64,000 bases of DNA from the NCBI RefSeq assembly GCF_001685395.1, contig NZ_CP014167.1:4720001-4784000 (forward strand), written 5' to 3'. The translations under genes and the position numbers were made by a program. Source of the DNA: Paenibacillus yonginensis. GTDB taxonomy: Bacteria > Bacillota > Bacilli > Paenibacillales > Paenibacillaceae. The notes beneath the pieces are model-generated. The model made no database searches, was not told where the DNA came from, and was given only the letters and a program-made list of their open reading frames with translations. Shown here piece by piece: positions 1-8,377 of the stretch (positions within the stretch are counted from its first letter, which is position 1; each line of letters begins with the position of its first letter).

Positions 1-54
1 TGCCGTCCGAATCCTTTCGAGCATATCGTTAAAATGGAGCATACCAGGGATCAT
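1..54 (-). CDS. 5' end of an unidentified minus-strand gene (partial)
   Basis: An open frame on the minus strand starts at the ATG at 54 (or the in-frame ATG at 42) and runs off the left edge of the window. An AGGAGG sequence lies just upstream, 1 base from the first ATG and about 13 from the second. Only 14 to 18 codons are visible, so the product cannot be named. It would be divergent from the glycosyltransferase at 151. The ribosome-site spacing is poor for either start, so this is tentative. Confidence 0.35.
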   Translation of the reverse strand, partial: MIPGMLHFNDMLERIRTA

Positions 55-150
55 TCCTCCTAAACGGTAGTGTTTTGAATATATCCTATGGCTGCCCGGA
101 CCAGAGCGATTGGACGGACACAAGCAAGAAGTCGAGAAGGAGGACTGTCA

Positions 151-1281
151 TTGATAACAGTCAGTTTGTGTATGATTGTCAAAGATGAAGCAAAGGTGCT
201 CAGCCGCTGCCTTGATTCTGTACGCGACTTGGTGGATGAGATTATCATTGTTGATACCGGTTCCTCAGACCGTACAAAAGAGATTGCGGCCGGTTATACG
301 GACCGTGTACTGGATTGGGAATGGACGGATGATTTTGCGGCTGCCCGCAACTATTCGTTTGAGCAGGCAACGAGGGATTATATCATGTGGCTTGACGCCG
401 ATGACGTGCTCTACGAGAAAGACCGCGCCAAGTTCGCGGAATTAAAGCAGTCGTTGTCCTGGGAACCGGATGCTATTATTTTTAATTACGATCTGGCGTT
501 TGACCCGAATGGCAATGCGATTGCCAGCTCACGCCGGTACCGTTTGGTCAAACGGAGCCAAGGTTACCGCTGGTTTAACCCGGTGCATGAATATTTGAAT
601 GTGAAGGGCGGTAAAGTGCTGGACACGGACATCGCTGTATCCCATCACCGCGAAGGCGACCATTCGGCAAGAAACATGGCGATTTTTCAAAAATGGATCG
701 AAAAGAGCGGCAAGCTGGAAGGCCGTACTTTGTTTTTTTATGCAAATGAGCTGCTCGATCAGAAGCGGTATCCGGAGGCTGCGGCTTGTTACGAGACGTA
801 TTTCGGGGAGCCGATCGGTTACCGGGAGGACCGGATTGCCGCGTGCGCGAAGCTTGCCGAATGCTACCACCATCTTGGACAGAAGGATAAGCAGCTGGAT
901 ATGCTGCTTAAATCGTTCCAATATGACGTTCCACACGCCGATATTTCCTGCGCGATAGCCGGGTGTTTCGAGGCAAAGGAGGAGTGGGGGCTTGCGGTCT
1001 ACTGGTATAACCGGGCGCTGGAGTCCCGGCTGCCGGAAGGCTATATGGGGGTAGTGAACGCAGCCTATCAGACATGGGTGCCCCATGTTCAGCTTTGTTT
1101 CTGTTATGCACGGCTTGGTCTCCTGCAGCAGGCGTTAGAGCATAACAATCACGCCCTTTCGTATCTGCCGGGCGAAGCCAATCTGCTGGAGAACAAGAAG
1201 CGGCTGGAGCAGGCCCTCGGCTTTACAGCGTCTACGAACCTTTCCGAAGGCACAAATACTGAAACCCCCGACAAGGAATAA
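151..1281 (+). CDS. Family 2 glycosyltransferase with C-terminal TPR-like region
   Basis: Predicted inverting GT-A sugar transferase acting in the cytoplasm on a surface glycan or protein. The TTG at 151 is chosen because GAAGGAGG lies 8 bases upstream; an in-frame ATG at 88 lacks such a site. The N-terminus starts with SLCMIVKDEA and VDTGSSDRT, typical of the nucleotide-sugar site, and WLDADD supplies the DxD metal motif near residue 90. From about residue 190 the protein is helical with TPR-like repeats, as in SunS-type glycosyltransferases. A hairpin terminator follows directly. The acceptor is unknown. The neighbouring glycan genes suggest a polysaccharide or glycoprotein role. Confidence 0.8.
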   Translation: MITVSLCMIVKDEAKVLSRCLDSVRDLVDEIIIVDTGSSDRTKEIAAGYTDRVLDWEWTDDFAAARNYSFEQATRDYIMWLDADDVLYEKDRAKFAELKQSLSWEPDAIIFNYDLAFDPNGNAIASSRRYRLVKRSQGYRWFNPVHEYLNVKGGKVLDTDIAVSHHREGDHSARNMAIFQKWIEKSGKLEGRTLFFYANELLDQKRYPEAAACYETYFGEPIGYREDRIAACAKLAECYHHLGQKDKQLDMLLKSFQYDVPHADISCAIAGCFEAKEEWGLAVYWYNRALESRLPEGYMGVVNAAYQTWVPHVQLCFCYARLGLLQQALEHNNHALSYLPGEANLLENKKRLEQALGFTASTNLSEGTNTETPDKE

Positions 1282-1290
1282 ATGAAAACA

Positions 1291-1326
1291 GAAAGACGCC
1301 CCGCTAAATACGCGAGGGCGTCTTTC
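1291..1326. terminator. Rho-independent terminator
   Basis: Inverted repeat GAAAGACGCCCC / GAGGGCGTCTTTC with a short AT-rich loop, placed 10 bases after the glycosyltransferase stop and before the convergent gene ending at 1357. It could serve both directions. Confidence 0.75.
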
Positions 1327-1356
1327 CATTAAATCGGGTTGTGGCGGTCAGTCCAG

Positions 1357-2256
1357 CTATAACAACGATTTAAAAAAGGCCTCCCACTCTCTCTTGCAGA
1401 CATCCCAAGACCACTGATGAACAACCGTGTTTCTCACATTCCGCCCCAGCTTCTCGCATTCGCTAGGATAGCTCATTAATTTCATGACCTCTTTCCTGAT
1501 CGCATTTGCCGTCCGGGGGATGATGATTCCGTTCACTTTGTTGCGGATCAGCTCGGGCACAATTCCGACTTGGGTCGAAATAATAGGCACTCCGCAGGAG
1601 GCAGCCTCCAATACGGGAAAGGGAATGCTTTCCGTCCGGCTGGAACAAATCAGGCAGTCGAGCCGTTGGTAATATCCGATCATTTGTTCACGCGGAACAT
1701 ATTGTTCCTTATAGGTTCGGATATCAAGTTCGACCTTCAAGCCTTGTAATGCGGACCGAACCAGATCATATCCCTTCAACTCGCGGCGGGAAGGGAGATC
1801 AATTCTTCCTACCCAGCCTACTCTAAAAGAGTTGTTCTTCCTGCTGGCGGCCGGTTTGAAAAGAGCTGTATCAATGCCTACCCTTGTCCTGCGAACAGGC
1901 AGGTAGGGCTTGAACAAACGGATGATTTCTTCTGAATAAGTGTTCACACCACGCATGCTGCGGATAAAACGCAAAAGCTCCCCCGGGAATCTGCCGCTGG
2001 CAAGATAGGACTCATAGGGGACCAGTGAGCTTATGCCGGTTGCCATTTTCTCCAAGGGGATTCCGGCTTGATGCAGTCTCTGGGCAATCGAAACCGCCAT
2101 CGGGTAGATGAGGTCATATTTAGCTGTATGGGCAGCCGTCACATTCGAATAATAGTCGATTTCAAATTGAATTCCATTTAAGCGGAGAGCGGATAAGTCT
2201 TTGGCAATATGATCAAATGCCCAACCGGGATAATCGGCGACCAACAGGATTTTCAT
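1357..2256 (-). CDS. Family 4 glycosyltransferase
   Basis: Retaining GT-B glycosyltransferase of 299 residues. The C-terminal half carries the GT4 donor-site pattern: SRTESIPFPVLEAASCGVP with the EX7E-type glutamates, followed by GIVPELI and VNGIIIP. The N-terminal acceptor domain is short (family members are usually 350-400 residues). The ATG at 2256 has GGAAGGA upstream. It is convergent with the first glycosyltransferase and divergent from the epimerase gene at 2442. Sugar and acceptor cannot be told from sequence. Confidence 0.8.
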   Translation of the reverse strand: MKILLVADYPGWAFDHIAKDLSALRLNGIQFEIDYYSNVTAAHTAKYDLIYPMAVSIAQRLHQAGIPLEKMATGISSLVPYESYLASGRFPGELLRFIRSMRGVNTYSEEIIRLFKPYLPVRRTRVGIDTALFKPAASRKNNSFRVGWVGRIDLPSRRELKGYDLVRSALQGLKVELDIRTYKEQYVPREQMIGYYQRLDCLICSSRTESIPFPVLEAASCGVPIISTQVGIVPELIRNKVNGIIIPRTANAIRKEVMKLMSYPSECEKLGRNVRNTVVHQWSWDVCKREWEAFFKSLL

Positions 2257-2441
2257 GTTATCGCGTCCTTCCTTATCTATGGATCTACGTTCCTAATAAT
2301 TTATGAAAACTACCATGAACTTGAATGGGTAAAGAGAAAAATATTCATCCCGAGCAAGTAGAAAGGCCGTTCCTTCCTGCATGACCCTACATATTCTGTA
2401 GGGAATGGTTTTCTGGAAAATGCTTCGAAGGAGGATTAGTA

Positions 2442-3464
2442 GTGCATATTCTTGTAACCGGCTGTGCCGGATTTATCGGGTTTCATGTTTCCAAGCGACT
2501 GCTAGAGGACGGCCACGTCGTCGCCGGGTTTGATAATTTGAATGATTATTATGAGGTTTCACTTAAGAGAGATAGATTGAAGCAGCTGGATCACCCCAAT
2601 TTCCTATTCGTACAAGGAAGCCTGGAGGATCAGGGGGCCCTGAAGCGGTTATTCGAACAGTTTCGTCCCCAAACCGTTGTTCATTTTGCAGCTCAGGCAG
2701 GAGTGCGGCACAGCCTGGATCACCCTCATACTTACATTCAGTCCAATGTCGTAGGGTTCCTGAACGTGCTGGAGAACTGCCGTCATCTGGGCATTCGCCA
2801 TCTCATCTACGCCTCTACAAGTTCCGTGTACGGTCTCAATAAGACTATGCCGTTCTCGACGGAACAGCCGGTTGATCATCCCATCAGCCTGTATGCCGCG
2901 ACCAAAAAATCCAACGAACTTATGGCGCATGCTTACAGCCATCTGTTTGGACTGCCCACAACGGGGCTGCGTTTCTTTACGGTTTATGGCCCTTGGGGAA
3001 GACCGGATATGGCTTTATTTCGCTTCACCCAAGCTATATTGGAGGGCAAACCGATTCAATTGTTCAATTACGGCAGAATGAAAAGGGATTTTACTTATAT
3101 AGACGACATTGTGGAAAGCATTGTCCGGCTCATTCCGCTTCCGCCTAAACCGGACTCCAATTGGAGCGGCGAGCTTCCGATTCCCGGAGCCAGCTCAGCT
3201 CCCTACAAAATTTACAATATCGGCAACCATAACCCGGTTCCTCTGATGGATTTCATCATGGCTTTAGAAGAGAAACTCGGCTTAACCGCTTCAATAGAAC
3301 TGCTGCCGCTCCAACCCGGCGATGTAACCGAGACCTATGCAGACGTGACGGACTTGTTTAAAGTGACGGGTTTTAAACCGCGGACCTCCATTCGGGAAGG
3401 GATTGGCCGGTTCGTGGATTGGTATACCGATTATTACGGCAAAGACGGGGGGCCGAAGAAATGA
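2442..3464 (+). CDS. NAD-dependent sugar-nucleotide epimerase (UDP-glucuronate 4-epimerase-like)
   Basis: Short-chain-dehydrogenase-type epimerase that interconverts sugar nucleotides in the cytoplasm. A Rossmann TGCAGFIG motif sits at the extreme N-terminus, STSSVYG supplies the serine, and YAATKKS the catalytic Tyr-x3-Lys near residue 150. The length of 340 and the pattern GLRFFTVYGPWGRPDMA fit CapI/UDP-glucuronate 4-epimerase relatives. The GTG at 2442 has GAAGGAGG upstream. The stop overlaps the ATG of the following glycosyltransferase (ATGA), so the two are translationally coupled and probably act in one glycan pathway. The exact substrate is inferred. Confidence 0.82.
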   Translation: MHILVTGCAGFIGFHVSKRLLEDGHVVAGFDNLNDYYEVSLKRDRLKQLDHPNFLFVQGSLEDQGALKRLFEQFRPQTVVHFAAQAGVRHSLDHPHTYIQSNVVGFLNVLENCRHLGIRHLIYASTSSVYGLNKTMPFSTEQPVDHPISLYAATKKSNELMAHAYSHLFGLPTTGLRFFTVYGPWGRPDMALFRFTQAILEGKPIQLFNYGRMKRDFTYIDDIVESIVRLIPLPPKPDSNWSGELPIPGASSAPYKIYNIGNHNPVPLMDFIMALEEKLGLTASIELLPLQPGDVTETYADVTDLFKVTGFKPRTSIREGIGRFVDWYTDYYGKDGGPKK

Positions 3465-4528
3465 GGATTTTGTACGTTGCCCCCAGCTCCCGCGAAGGTG
3501 GATTGCAGACCACTCTGCGGAACCGGATCCGTGCTCTTAGGGCTCAAGGAGTCCAGTCCGAAGTTGTTTTTCTGGAGAAAAGTGAAGGGGAGTATATTTT
3601 TAAAGATATCGTTCATTATTATTTGCGGAGCCCAGGTGAGTTTCAGAAAAAGATAATAACCGGAAATTACGATGTGATCTCCTTTATTTATACGCTTCAT
3701 TTTCTTCCATGCGTTCCGAGAACTTATAAAGGTAAGGTTCTCTACGAAGTTAGAGGATGGAACCGGGAAATTGCCGCTACCTTGCAATCCATCAGCCGCC
3801 ATAGAAGGGTTCATGCTGTCATGTGTATTGCCAAATATTTAAAGCCGCTGGTCATGGCTCATGTACCGCCTTATGTTCAGGTTCTTGTAGATGGAAACGC
3901 CGTTGATCCTATGTTTCATATGATTGCTCCCGGGGAACGGAAATGGAAGGACTGCCCCAGCCCGGCAGGAGGGCGTAAAGTTGTTGCGTTTGCAGCCAGA
4001 ATGGAAAGAAGCAAGAACTGGTTTGAATTTGCGCGGATTTGCGGCCAGCTAAACAAGATAGACAAAATAGAGCCTTGGTTCATCTGCAATCCTACCAATA
4101 GAGAGGAACTGGCGAAGGTTCAGCAGGAGTGTATGAGGAATGGTTTGAAGGATATCAGCCGTTTTATGTACAACATCCCGAATCATTATATGCCGGAGGT
4201 TTTCTCGGAAGTCAGACGCTCCGGCGGCATTATCCTCTCGCCTTCTCTCCGCGAAGGGCTCGGCAATCATATTCTTGAGCCCATGGCTGTCGGCGTGCCC
4301 ATCGTTAGCTCAGACGTCCCCGGGAAAAATGAAATCATTACGCATAGGGTAAACGGCTTGTTGTATAAACCCGGCAACATTGCGCTGGCTGTACAATATG
4401 CAGCTGGGGCCATGGGGGATGAGAAGCAGCGGGCTGCTTTGATCGCCAATGGATTAACTACGATCAGGGAGGAGTACAGCCCTTCCGTATACGCGAAACG
4501 ATATTTGGGGTTATTGGCCCGAATCTAG
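3461..4528 (+). CDS. Family 4 glycosyltransferase
   Basis: GT-B glycosyltransferase of 355 residues. The start is the ATG at 3461 overlapping the epimerase stop; an in-frame upstream ATG at 3419 lies inside that gene and has no ribosome site. The N-terminus MRILYVAPSSREGGLQTTL is typical of GT4 acceptor domains, and SPSLREGLGNHILEPMAVG with GKNEIITHRVNGLL marks the donor-binding C-terminal domain. Coupling with the epimerase suggests it uses that enzyme's product, for example a uronic acid donor; this is inference from context. Confidence 0.82.
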   Translation: MRILYVAPSSREGGLQTTLRNRIRALRAQGVQSEVVFLEKSEGEYIFKDIVHYYLRSPGEFQKKIITGNYDVISFIYTLHFLPCVPRTYKGKVLYEVRGWNREIAATLQSISRHRRVHAVMCIAKYLKPLVMAHVPPYVQVLVDGNAVDPMFHMIAPGERKWKDCPSPAGGRKVVAFAARMERSKNWFEFARICGQLNKIDKIEPWFICNPTNREELAKVQQECMRNGLKDISRFMYNIPNHYMPEVFSEVRRSGGIILSPSLREGLGNHILEPMAVGVPIVSSDVPGKNEIITHRVNGLLYKPGNIALAVQYAAGAMGDEKQRAALIANGLTTIREEYSPSVYAKRYLGLLARI

Positions 4529-4603
4529 CCGATCAAGCTATCCCCTAAGGTCATCGCACTTGCATGTTCACCGAAAGCACCCTAAAGGAAAATAAGACAG
4601 TGA

Positions 4604-4633
4604 AACCCCCTCTTCCGACAGAAAGAGGGGGTT
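4604..4633. terminator. Bidirectional terminator
   Basis: AACCCCCTCTT / AAGAGGGGGTT stem between the convergent glycosyltransferase (ends 4528) and SDR gene (ends 4648). Flanks are moderately T/A rich on both sides. Confidence 0.75.
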
Positions 4634-4647
4634 GTCTATTCCCCAAA

Positions 4648-5544
4648 TTACGGCGTTGGTGTTCCGCCATTGGCATTCAGCGTCTCGCCACTTACGTAAC
4701 TCGATTCCGGACTAGCGAGGAACACGTAAGCAGGCGCCATCTCGGCAGGTTGGCCTGGACGGCCAAGCGGTGTTTGGCTGCCAAATTCCTTCAGCACCTC
4801 TTGCGGCTGGCCGCCAGTAATTTGCAGCGGAGTCCAAACCGGTCCCGGGGCGACGGCATTAACGCGGATGCCTTTGCTGGCAACCTGCTGAGCCAGGGAC
4901 TTGGTGAACGTATTGATCGCCGCTTTGGTGGTCGCGTAGTCCAGCAGAATCGGCGACGGCTTATAGGCTTGAATGGACGTTGTATTGATGATGCTGCTTC
5001 CCGGTTTCATCTGTTTCAGGGCTGCTTTGCAGATCCAGAACAGGGAATAGACATTGGTTTTGAACGTCTCGTCGAACTGCTCGTCGGTCAAGTCGGCGAT
5101 GTCCTTTACGAACTGCTGCTTGCCTGCCACATTCGCCAGAATGTCCAGACCTCCGAACTCCTGAACGGCTGTAGAGACAAGCTTCTCACAATAAGTTTTG
5201 TCCTTCAGATCTCCCGGCAAAGCGACCGTTTTGCGTCCGGCTTCCTCTATGAGCGCTACCACCTGCTTGGCATCCGCTTCTTCTTCCGGCAAATAGGAGA
5301 GGAGAACGTCGGCGCCTTCACGGGCAAAAGCAATGGCCACTGCGCGCCCGATCCCGCTGTCCGCCCCGGTTACAATCGCTTTGCGTCCGGCCAGCCGGCC
5401 TGTGCCGCGGTAGCTTTCCTCGCCGCAATCCGGAACAGGCGTCATTTCCTTTTGCAGTCCAGGCGCCTTTTGCTGCTGCTCAAACTCCGGTCCAGCCTTG
5501 GGATATTGTGTTGTCGGGTCCTGCAGGGTATATGGATCAGTCAT
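4648..5544 (-). CDS. SDR family oxidoreductase (YhdF/glucose-dehydrogenase-like)
   Basis: Classical short-chain dehydrogenase of 298 residues with an N-terminal extension of about 45 residues, as in the YhdF/YghA group often linked to stress and spore metabolism. Visible motifs: TGADSGIG cofactor loop near residue 53, TTSIQ with the active serine, and YATTK catalytic Tyr-x3-Lys. The ATG at 5544 is chosen over the upstream ATG because AAAGGAGG sits 7 bases before it. It is single, with terminators on its 3' side. The substrate is not deducible. Confidence 0.85.
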   Translation of the reverse strand: MTDPYTLQDPTTQYPKAGPEFEQQQKAPGLQKEMTPVPDCGEESYRGTGRLAGRKAIVTGADSGIGRAVAIAFAREGADVLLSYLPEEEADAKQVVALIEEAGRKTVALPGDLKDKTYCEKLVSTAVQEFGGLDILANVAGKQQFVKDIADLTDEQFDETFKTNVYSLFWICKAALKQMKPGSSIINTTSIQAYKPSPILLDYATTKAAINTFTKSLAQQVASKGIRVNAVAPGPVWTPLQITGGQPQEVLKEFGSQTPLGRPGQPAEMAPAYVFLASPESSYVSGETLNANGGTPTP

Positions 5545-5792
5545 GGTGGTACCTCCTTTAAGAATAGAAAGTTTCAACTTTCGTTATAGAGCCTTGGCAT
5601 AGTCTGTCTGTGCAAACCCACAAGTATGTAACCGGGAAGCTGCTCTTTTAAACATAAAGCATGCTTCCCTACAGCAGATCGCCCGGATGTGTCTTCCTTC
5701 ACTGAAAGCCTCTGGACAGCCAAGGTATAATAATATTCGCTCAAGTCGCCTAAGATTTAGGCAATTAAAAAGTAAGAAATTTCTCTGGAAAA

Positions 5793-5808
5793 TGTGATCT
5801 TTTTAACA
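5793..5808. promoter_or_regulatory. FNR/CRP-type box 1 upstream of the EET-like operon
   Basis: TGTGA-TCTTTT-TAACA, one mismatch from the TGTGA-N6-TCACA consensus used by Fnr/Crp-family regulators (and close to Rex sites). Centre at 5800.5, exactly 21 bp (two helical turns) before box 2. The first gene starts at 5872. Confidence 0.5.
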
Positions 5809-5813
5809 GTTCA

Positions 5814-5829
5814 AGTGAAAAAAATCACA
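5814..5829. promoter_or_regulatory. FNR/CRP-type box 2 upstream of the EET-like operon
   Basis: AGTGA-AAAAAA-TCACA, one mismatch from TGTGA-N6-TCACA. Possible -10 elements follow at 5830-5835 (AATAAT) or 5841-5846 (TATAGA). With the first, box 1 would lie at about -41.5 and box 2 inside the promoter. This assignment is inference. Confidence 0.5.
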
Positions 5830-5871
5830 AATAATAGAGATATAGATTTTCATGAGAGAGGAGTGACGGTG

Positions 5872-6429
5872 ATGCCGTCATTGCAGCATGAAGAAACCGG
5901 GCTGGCGCTCAGGAGAACGGTGATTATCGCTATTTTTGCCGCTGTAGCCGTTGTGCTCAGTTTGCTTGAAACGCTGGTTCCGATCAATGTTTCGGTGCCG
6001 GGAGCCAAGCTGGGACTCGCTAATATTATGGTGCTGACTTGTCTTTATTTTATGCGGGGCAGAGATGCCTTTGTTGTGGTGGTTCTAAAAACTCTGCTTA
6101 CTTCCTTTATCTTTGGCACGTTCTCCAGCTTCCTGTTCAGCTTTCTTGGAGCACTGTTCAGCTTTGGCGTCATGTGGCTGTTGCTTAAGCTTGGCAGGGG
6201 CAGGCTCAGCCTGATCGGCATCAGCGTGGCGGGCGGAATCGCCCATAACTTCGGGCAGCTTGCGGCGGCATCCATCGTCATTCGCTCCTCGGTAGTGTTC
6301 TATTATCTGCCCATGCTGGTGCTGCTGGGACTCGGTACAGGGATTGTGGTGGGAATTGCGGTCAGGGTGCTGGTGCCTGCGCTGGCTAAGCTGTCTTTAT
6401 TTGAAGGTTTTCTGGGAGTGGATGCGTGA
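5872..6429 (+). CDS. Gx transporter family membrane protein, EetB-like
   Basis: Small polytopic membrane protein of about 185 residues in the Gx_transp family (once labelled heptaprenyl diphosphate synthase component I), whose member EetB belongs to the flavin-based EET locus of Listeria. The motif VSVPGAKLGLANI early in the protein and five or six hydrophobic segments support the family. The fold resembles ECF substrate-binding subunits, and it is followed directly by ECF ATPases and EcfT. ATG at 5872 is chosen with GAGAGGAG upstream; in-frame GTGs at 5863 and 5869 are alternatives. Its stop overlaps the next start (TGATG). It may present a quinone or flavin precursor; the exact role is unproven. 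Confidence 0.75.
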   Translation: MPSLQHEETGLALRRTVIIAIFAAVAVVLSLLETLVPINVSVPGAKLGLANIMVLTCLYFMRGRDAFVVVVLKTLLTSFIFGTFSSFLFSFLGALFSFGVMWLLLKLGRGRLSLIGISVAGGIAHNFGQLAAASIVIRSSVVFYYLPMLVLLGLGTGIVVGIAVRVLVPALAKLSLFEGFLGVDA

Positions 6430-7313
6430 TGGAGACCAACCGTGCAGGCCAAGAAACAGCTCCTGTTTCCGGCACTACGGAGCCTGTCCTGAAGTTTGAG
6501 CAATTGTCTTACGCTTATGGGAAAAAACGTGAATATCCCGTTCTGCTGAACGCGGCGGGCAGCCTGGAGGCTGGAAGCTGGGTCAGCCTGGTCGGCCCCA
6601 ACGGGTGCGGCAAATCAACCCTGGCCAAGCTGCTCGGCGGGCTGCTCAGACCGCAGGCCGGGCAGATCTGGATCGAAGGGGAAGTTTTGACGCCGCTGTC
6701 GGCTCACCGGCTGTGTCGTAAAGTCAAAATGGTGTTCCAGAATCCGGAGAACCAGTTTATTGGATCCACAGTGGAGGAAGACATAGCTTTTGGGCTGGAA
6801 GGCCAATGTCTGCCGCGCTGTGAAATGCGGAGCCGGGTGGCCGAATATGCCCGGAAGCTGGGGATTGAGGCCCTGCTGCACAAGCATCCGGGAGAGCTGT
6901 CAGGCGGGCAGAAGCAGCGGGTGGCTATCGCTTCGGTGCTGGCGATGCAGCCAAAGCTGGTGATTTTTGACGAGGCCTCCTCCATGCTGGACGAGAAATC
7001 CCGCAAAGAACTGCTTCAGGTGCTGAAGGATTTAAGGGCATCGGGGAATTATACCCTCCTCTCCATTACACATGATCCCGATGAAGTGCTTCAGAGCGAC
7101 CGTGTGCTTGTGTTGGACAACGGCGGCATCCGGGAGGACCTGCGGCCGGAAGGGCTGTTTGCCAGGGAGGATTTGCTTGCGGCCTGCCGGCTGTCGCGTC
7201 CATTCCGGATACAGATGCAGCAGGCGCTTGGCGATTATGGAATCCGGCTTTCAAACTCTTTGAAGGACGGATCGCTGGAGGAGATCCTATGTCCGCTACT
7301 TTCGAGAATGTAA
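6429..7313 (+). CDS. ECF transporter ATP-binding protein (EcfA-type, first copy)
   Basis: ATPase of an energy-coupling factor transporter, 294 residues. Walker A GPNGCGKST near residue 57, Q-loop FQNPENQF, signature LSGGQKQR and Walker B LVIFDEASS are all intact, with the ECF-type DEA in place of DEP. The ATG at 6429 overlaps the previous stop; a GTG at 6426 is also possible. It should form a heterodimer with the next gene and couple ATP hydrolysis to EcfT. No ribosomal-protein genes are nearby, so this is a dedicated set rather than the usual general-purpose ecfA1A2T. Confidence 0.85.
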   Translation: METNRAGQETAPVSGTTEPVLKFEQLSYAYGKKREYPVLLNAAGSLEAGSWVSLVGPNGCGKSTLAKLLGGLLRPQAGQIWIEGEVLTPLSAHRLCRKVKMVFQNPENQFIGSTVEEDIAFGLEGQCLPRCEMRSRVAEYARKLGIEALLHKHPGELSGGQKQRVAIASVLAMQPKLVIFDEASSMLDEKSRKELLQVLKDLRASGNYTLLSITHDPDEVLQSDRVLVLDNGGIREDLRPEGLFAREDLLAACRLSRPFRIQMQQALGDYGIRLSNSLKDGSLEEILCPLLSRM

Positions 7314-8377
7314 GTTTCGCTTATGATGATAAGACGCTGCTTCGCCAGCAGGCGCTGAGTGAGGTGAATCTGCAGATCGAACCGGGCAGCTTTACGGCGG
7401 TAGCTGGGCCTACAGGCTGCGGCAAATCAACGCTGCTGCAGATGTTCGGCGGACTGCTGGAGCCGTCGGCAGGCCGCATCCAGGTGTTGGACACCGTGCT
7501 TCAAGCCGGAACCAAATCCCCGAAGCTCAAGGAGCTTAGGCGCCGGGTGGGGCTGGTCTTCCAGTTCCCCGAGCATCAGCTGTTTGCAGAGACGGTGGAA
7601 CAGGATTTGTGTTTTGCCCCCTTAAACTTCGGGCTGCCGCTTGCAGAAGCCAAGCAGCGAGCCGTGAGGGCGCTGCGGCAGATCGGGCTGCCGGAAGAGC
7701 TGCTCAGCCGAAGCCCTTTTGAATTAAGCGGCGGTCAGATGCGCAAAGCGGCTATCGCTGCGGTGCTGGTGATGGACCCGGACATCCTGGTCTTGGATGA
7801 ACCGGGGGCTTCGCTGGACCCGGCCAGCCGCGGCGAGCTGACCGAGCTGCTGCTGAAGCTCTGCCGGGAGCAGGGCAAAACGGTGATCGTTGTGACGCAC
7901 CGGATGGATGAACTGCTGCCCTATGCAGACCGCTGGATTCTGATGAAGGAAGGCAGCAGCTTGTTTCAGGGCACGGCGGCAGAAATGGTGCGTAAGCTGC
8001 CGGTGCTGGAGGCGGAGGGTTTAGAGCTGCCGGAGTGTATGCATTGGTGGCATCGGCTGGATGAGCATTTTGATCTGCGTAACGAACAGCCGGTCTTTAC
8101 GGCCGCTGCGCTGGCTGAGCTGACGGCGAAACTGCTGAAACCAAAGGGACAGAGGCAGGAGAAGGCCGATGCAGAGAAGGTCGAATCTGGCAGTGGCGTA
8201 GAGGTTAACGATATGAACAACATGAACGGCAAGAACATTAACGGTATTAATGAATTTGGCGGTAATAGCACCGGCGGCGTCAATAAAGCTGATGGAGTGG
8301 GCCGATCCCTCAAGCTTAAGCCCCATCTTGCTGCTATTCCAATTCCAATAGAGATTTCGGGAGGTGCAGGAGGATGA
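7289..8377 (+). CDS. ECF transporter ATP-binding protein (EcfA-type, second copy) with Asn-rich tail
   Basis: Second ECF ATPase, 362 residues and so about 70 longer than usual. Walker A GPTGCGKST, Q-loop FQFPEHQLFAE, signature LSGGQMRK and Walker B ILVLDEPGASLD are intact. After about residue 290 the protein becomes charged, then Asn/Gly/Met-rich (NDMNNMNG, GINEFGGNSTGG) and ends PIEISGGAGG; this tail is not part of the ABC fold. The ATG at 7289 has GGAGGAG upstream and overlaps the previous gene by 25 bases, which indicates coupling and a fixed subunit ratio. Confidence 0.85.
   Translation: MSATFENVSFAYDDKTLLRQQALSEVNLQIEPGSFTAVAGPTGCGKSTLLQMFGGLLEPSAGRIQVLDTVLQAGTKSPKLKELRRRVGLVFQFPEHQLFAETVEQDLCFAPLNFGLPLAEAKQRAVRALRQIGLPEELLSRSPFELSGGQMRKAAIAAVLVMDPDILVLDEPGASLDPASRGELTELLLKLCREQGKTVIVVTHRMDELLPYADRWILMKEGSSLFQGTAAEMVRKLPVLEAEGLELPECMHWWHRLDEHFDLRNEQPVFTAAALAELTAKLLKPKGQRQEKADAEKVESGSGVEVNDMNNMNGKNINGINEFGGNSTGGVNKADGVGRSLKLKPHLAAIPIPIEISGGAGG

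Noticed and set aside
4564..5589. A 341-codon plus-strand frame
   Set aside because: Covers the SDR gene in antisense and begins within a terminator region.
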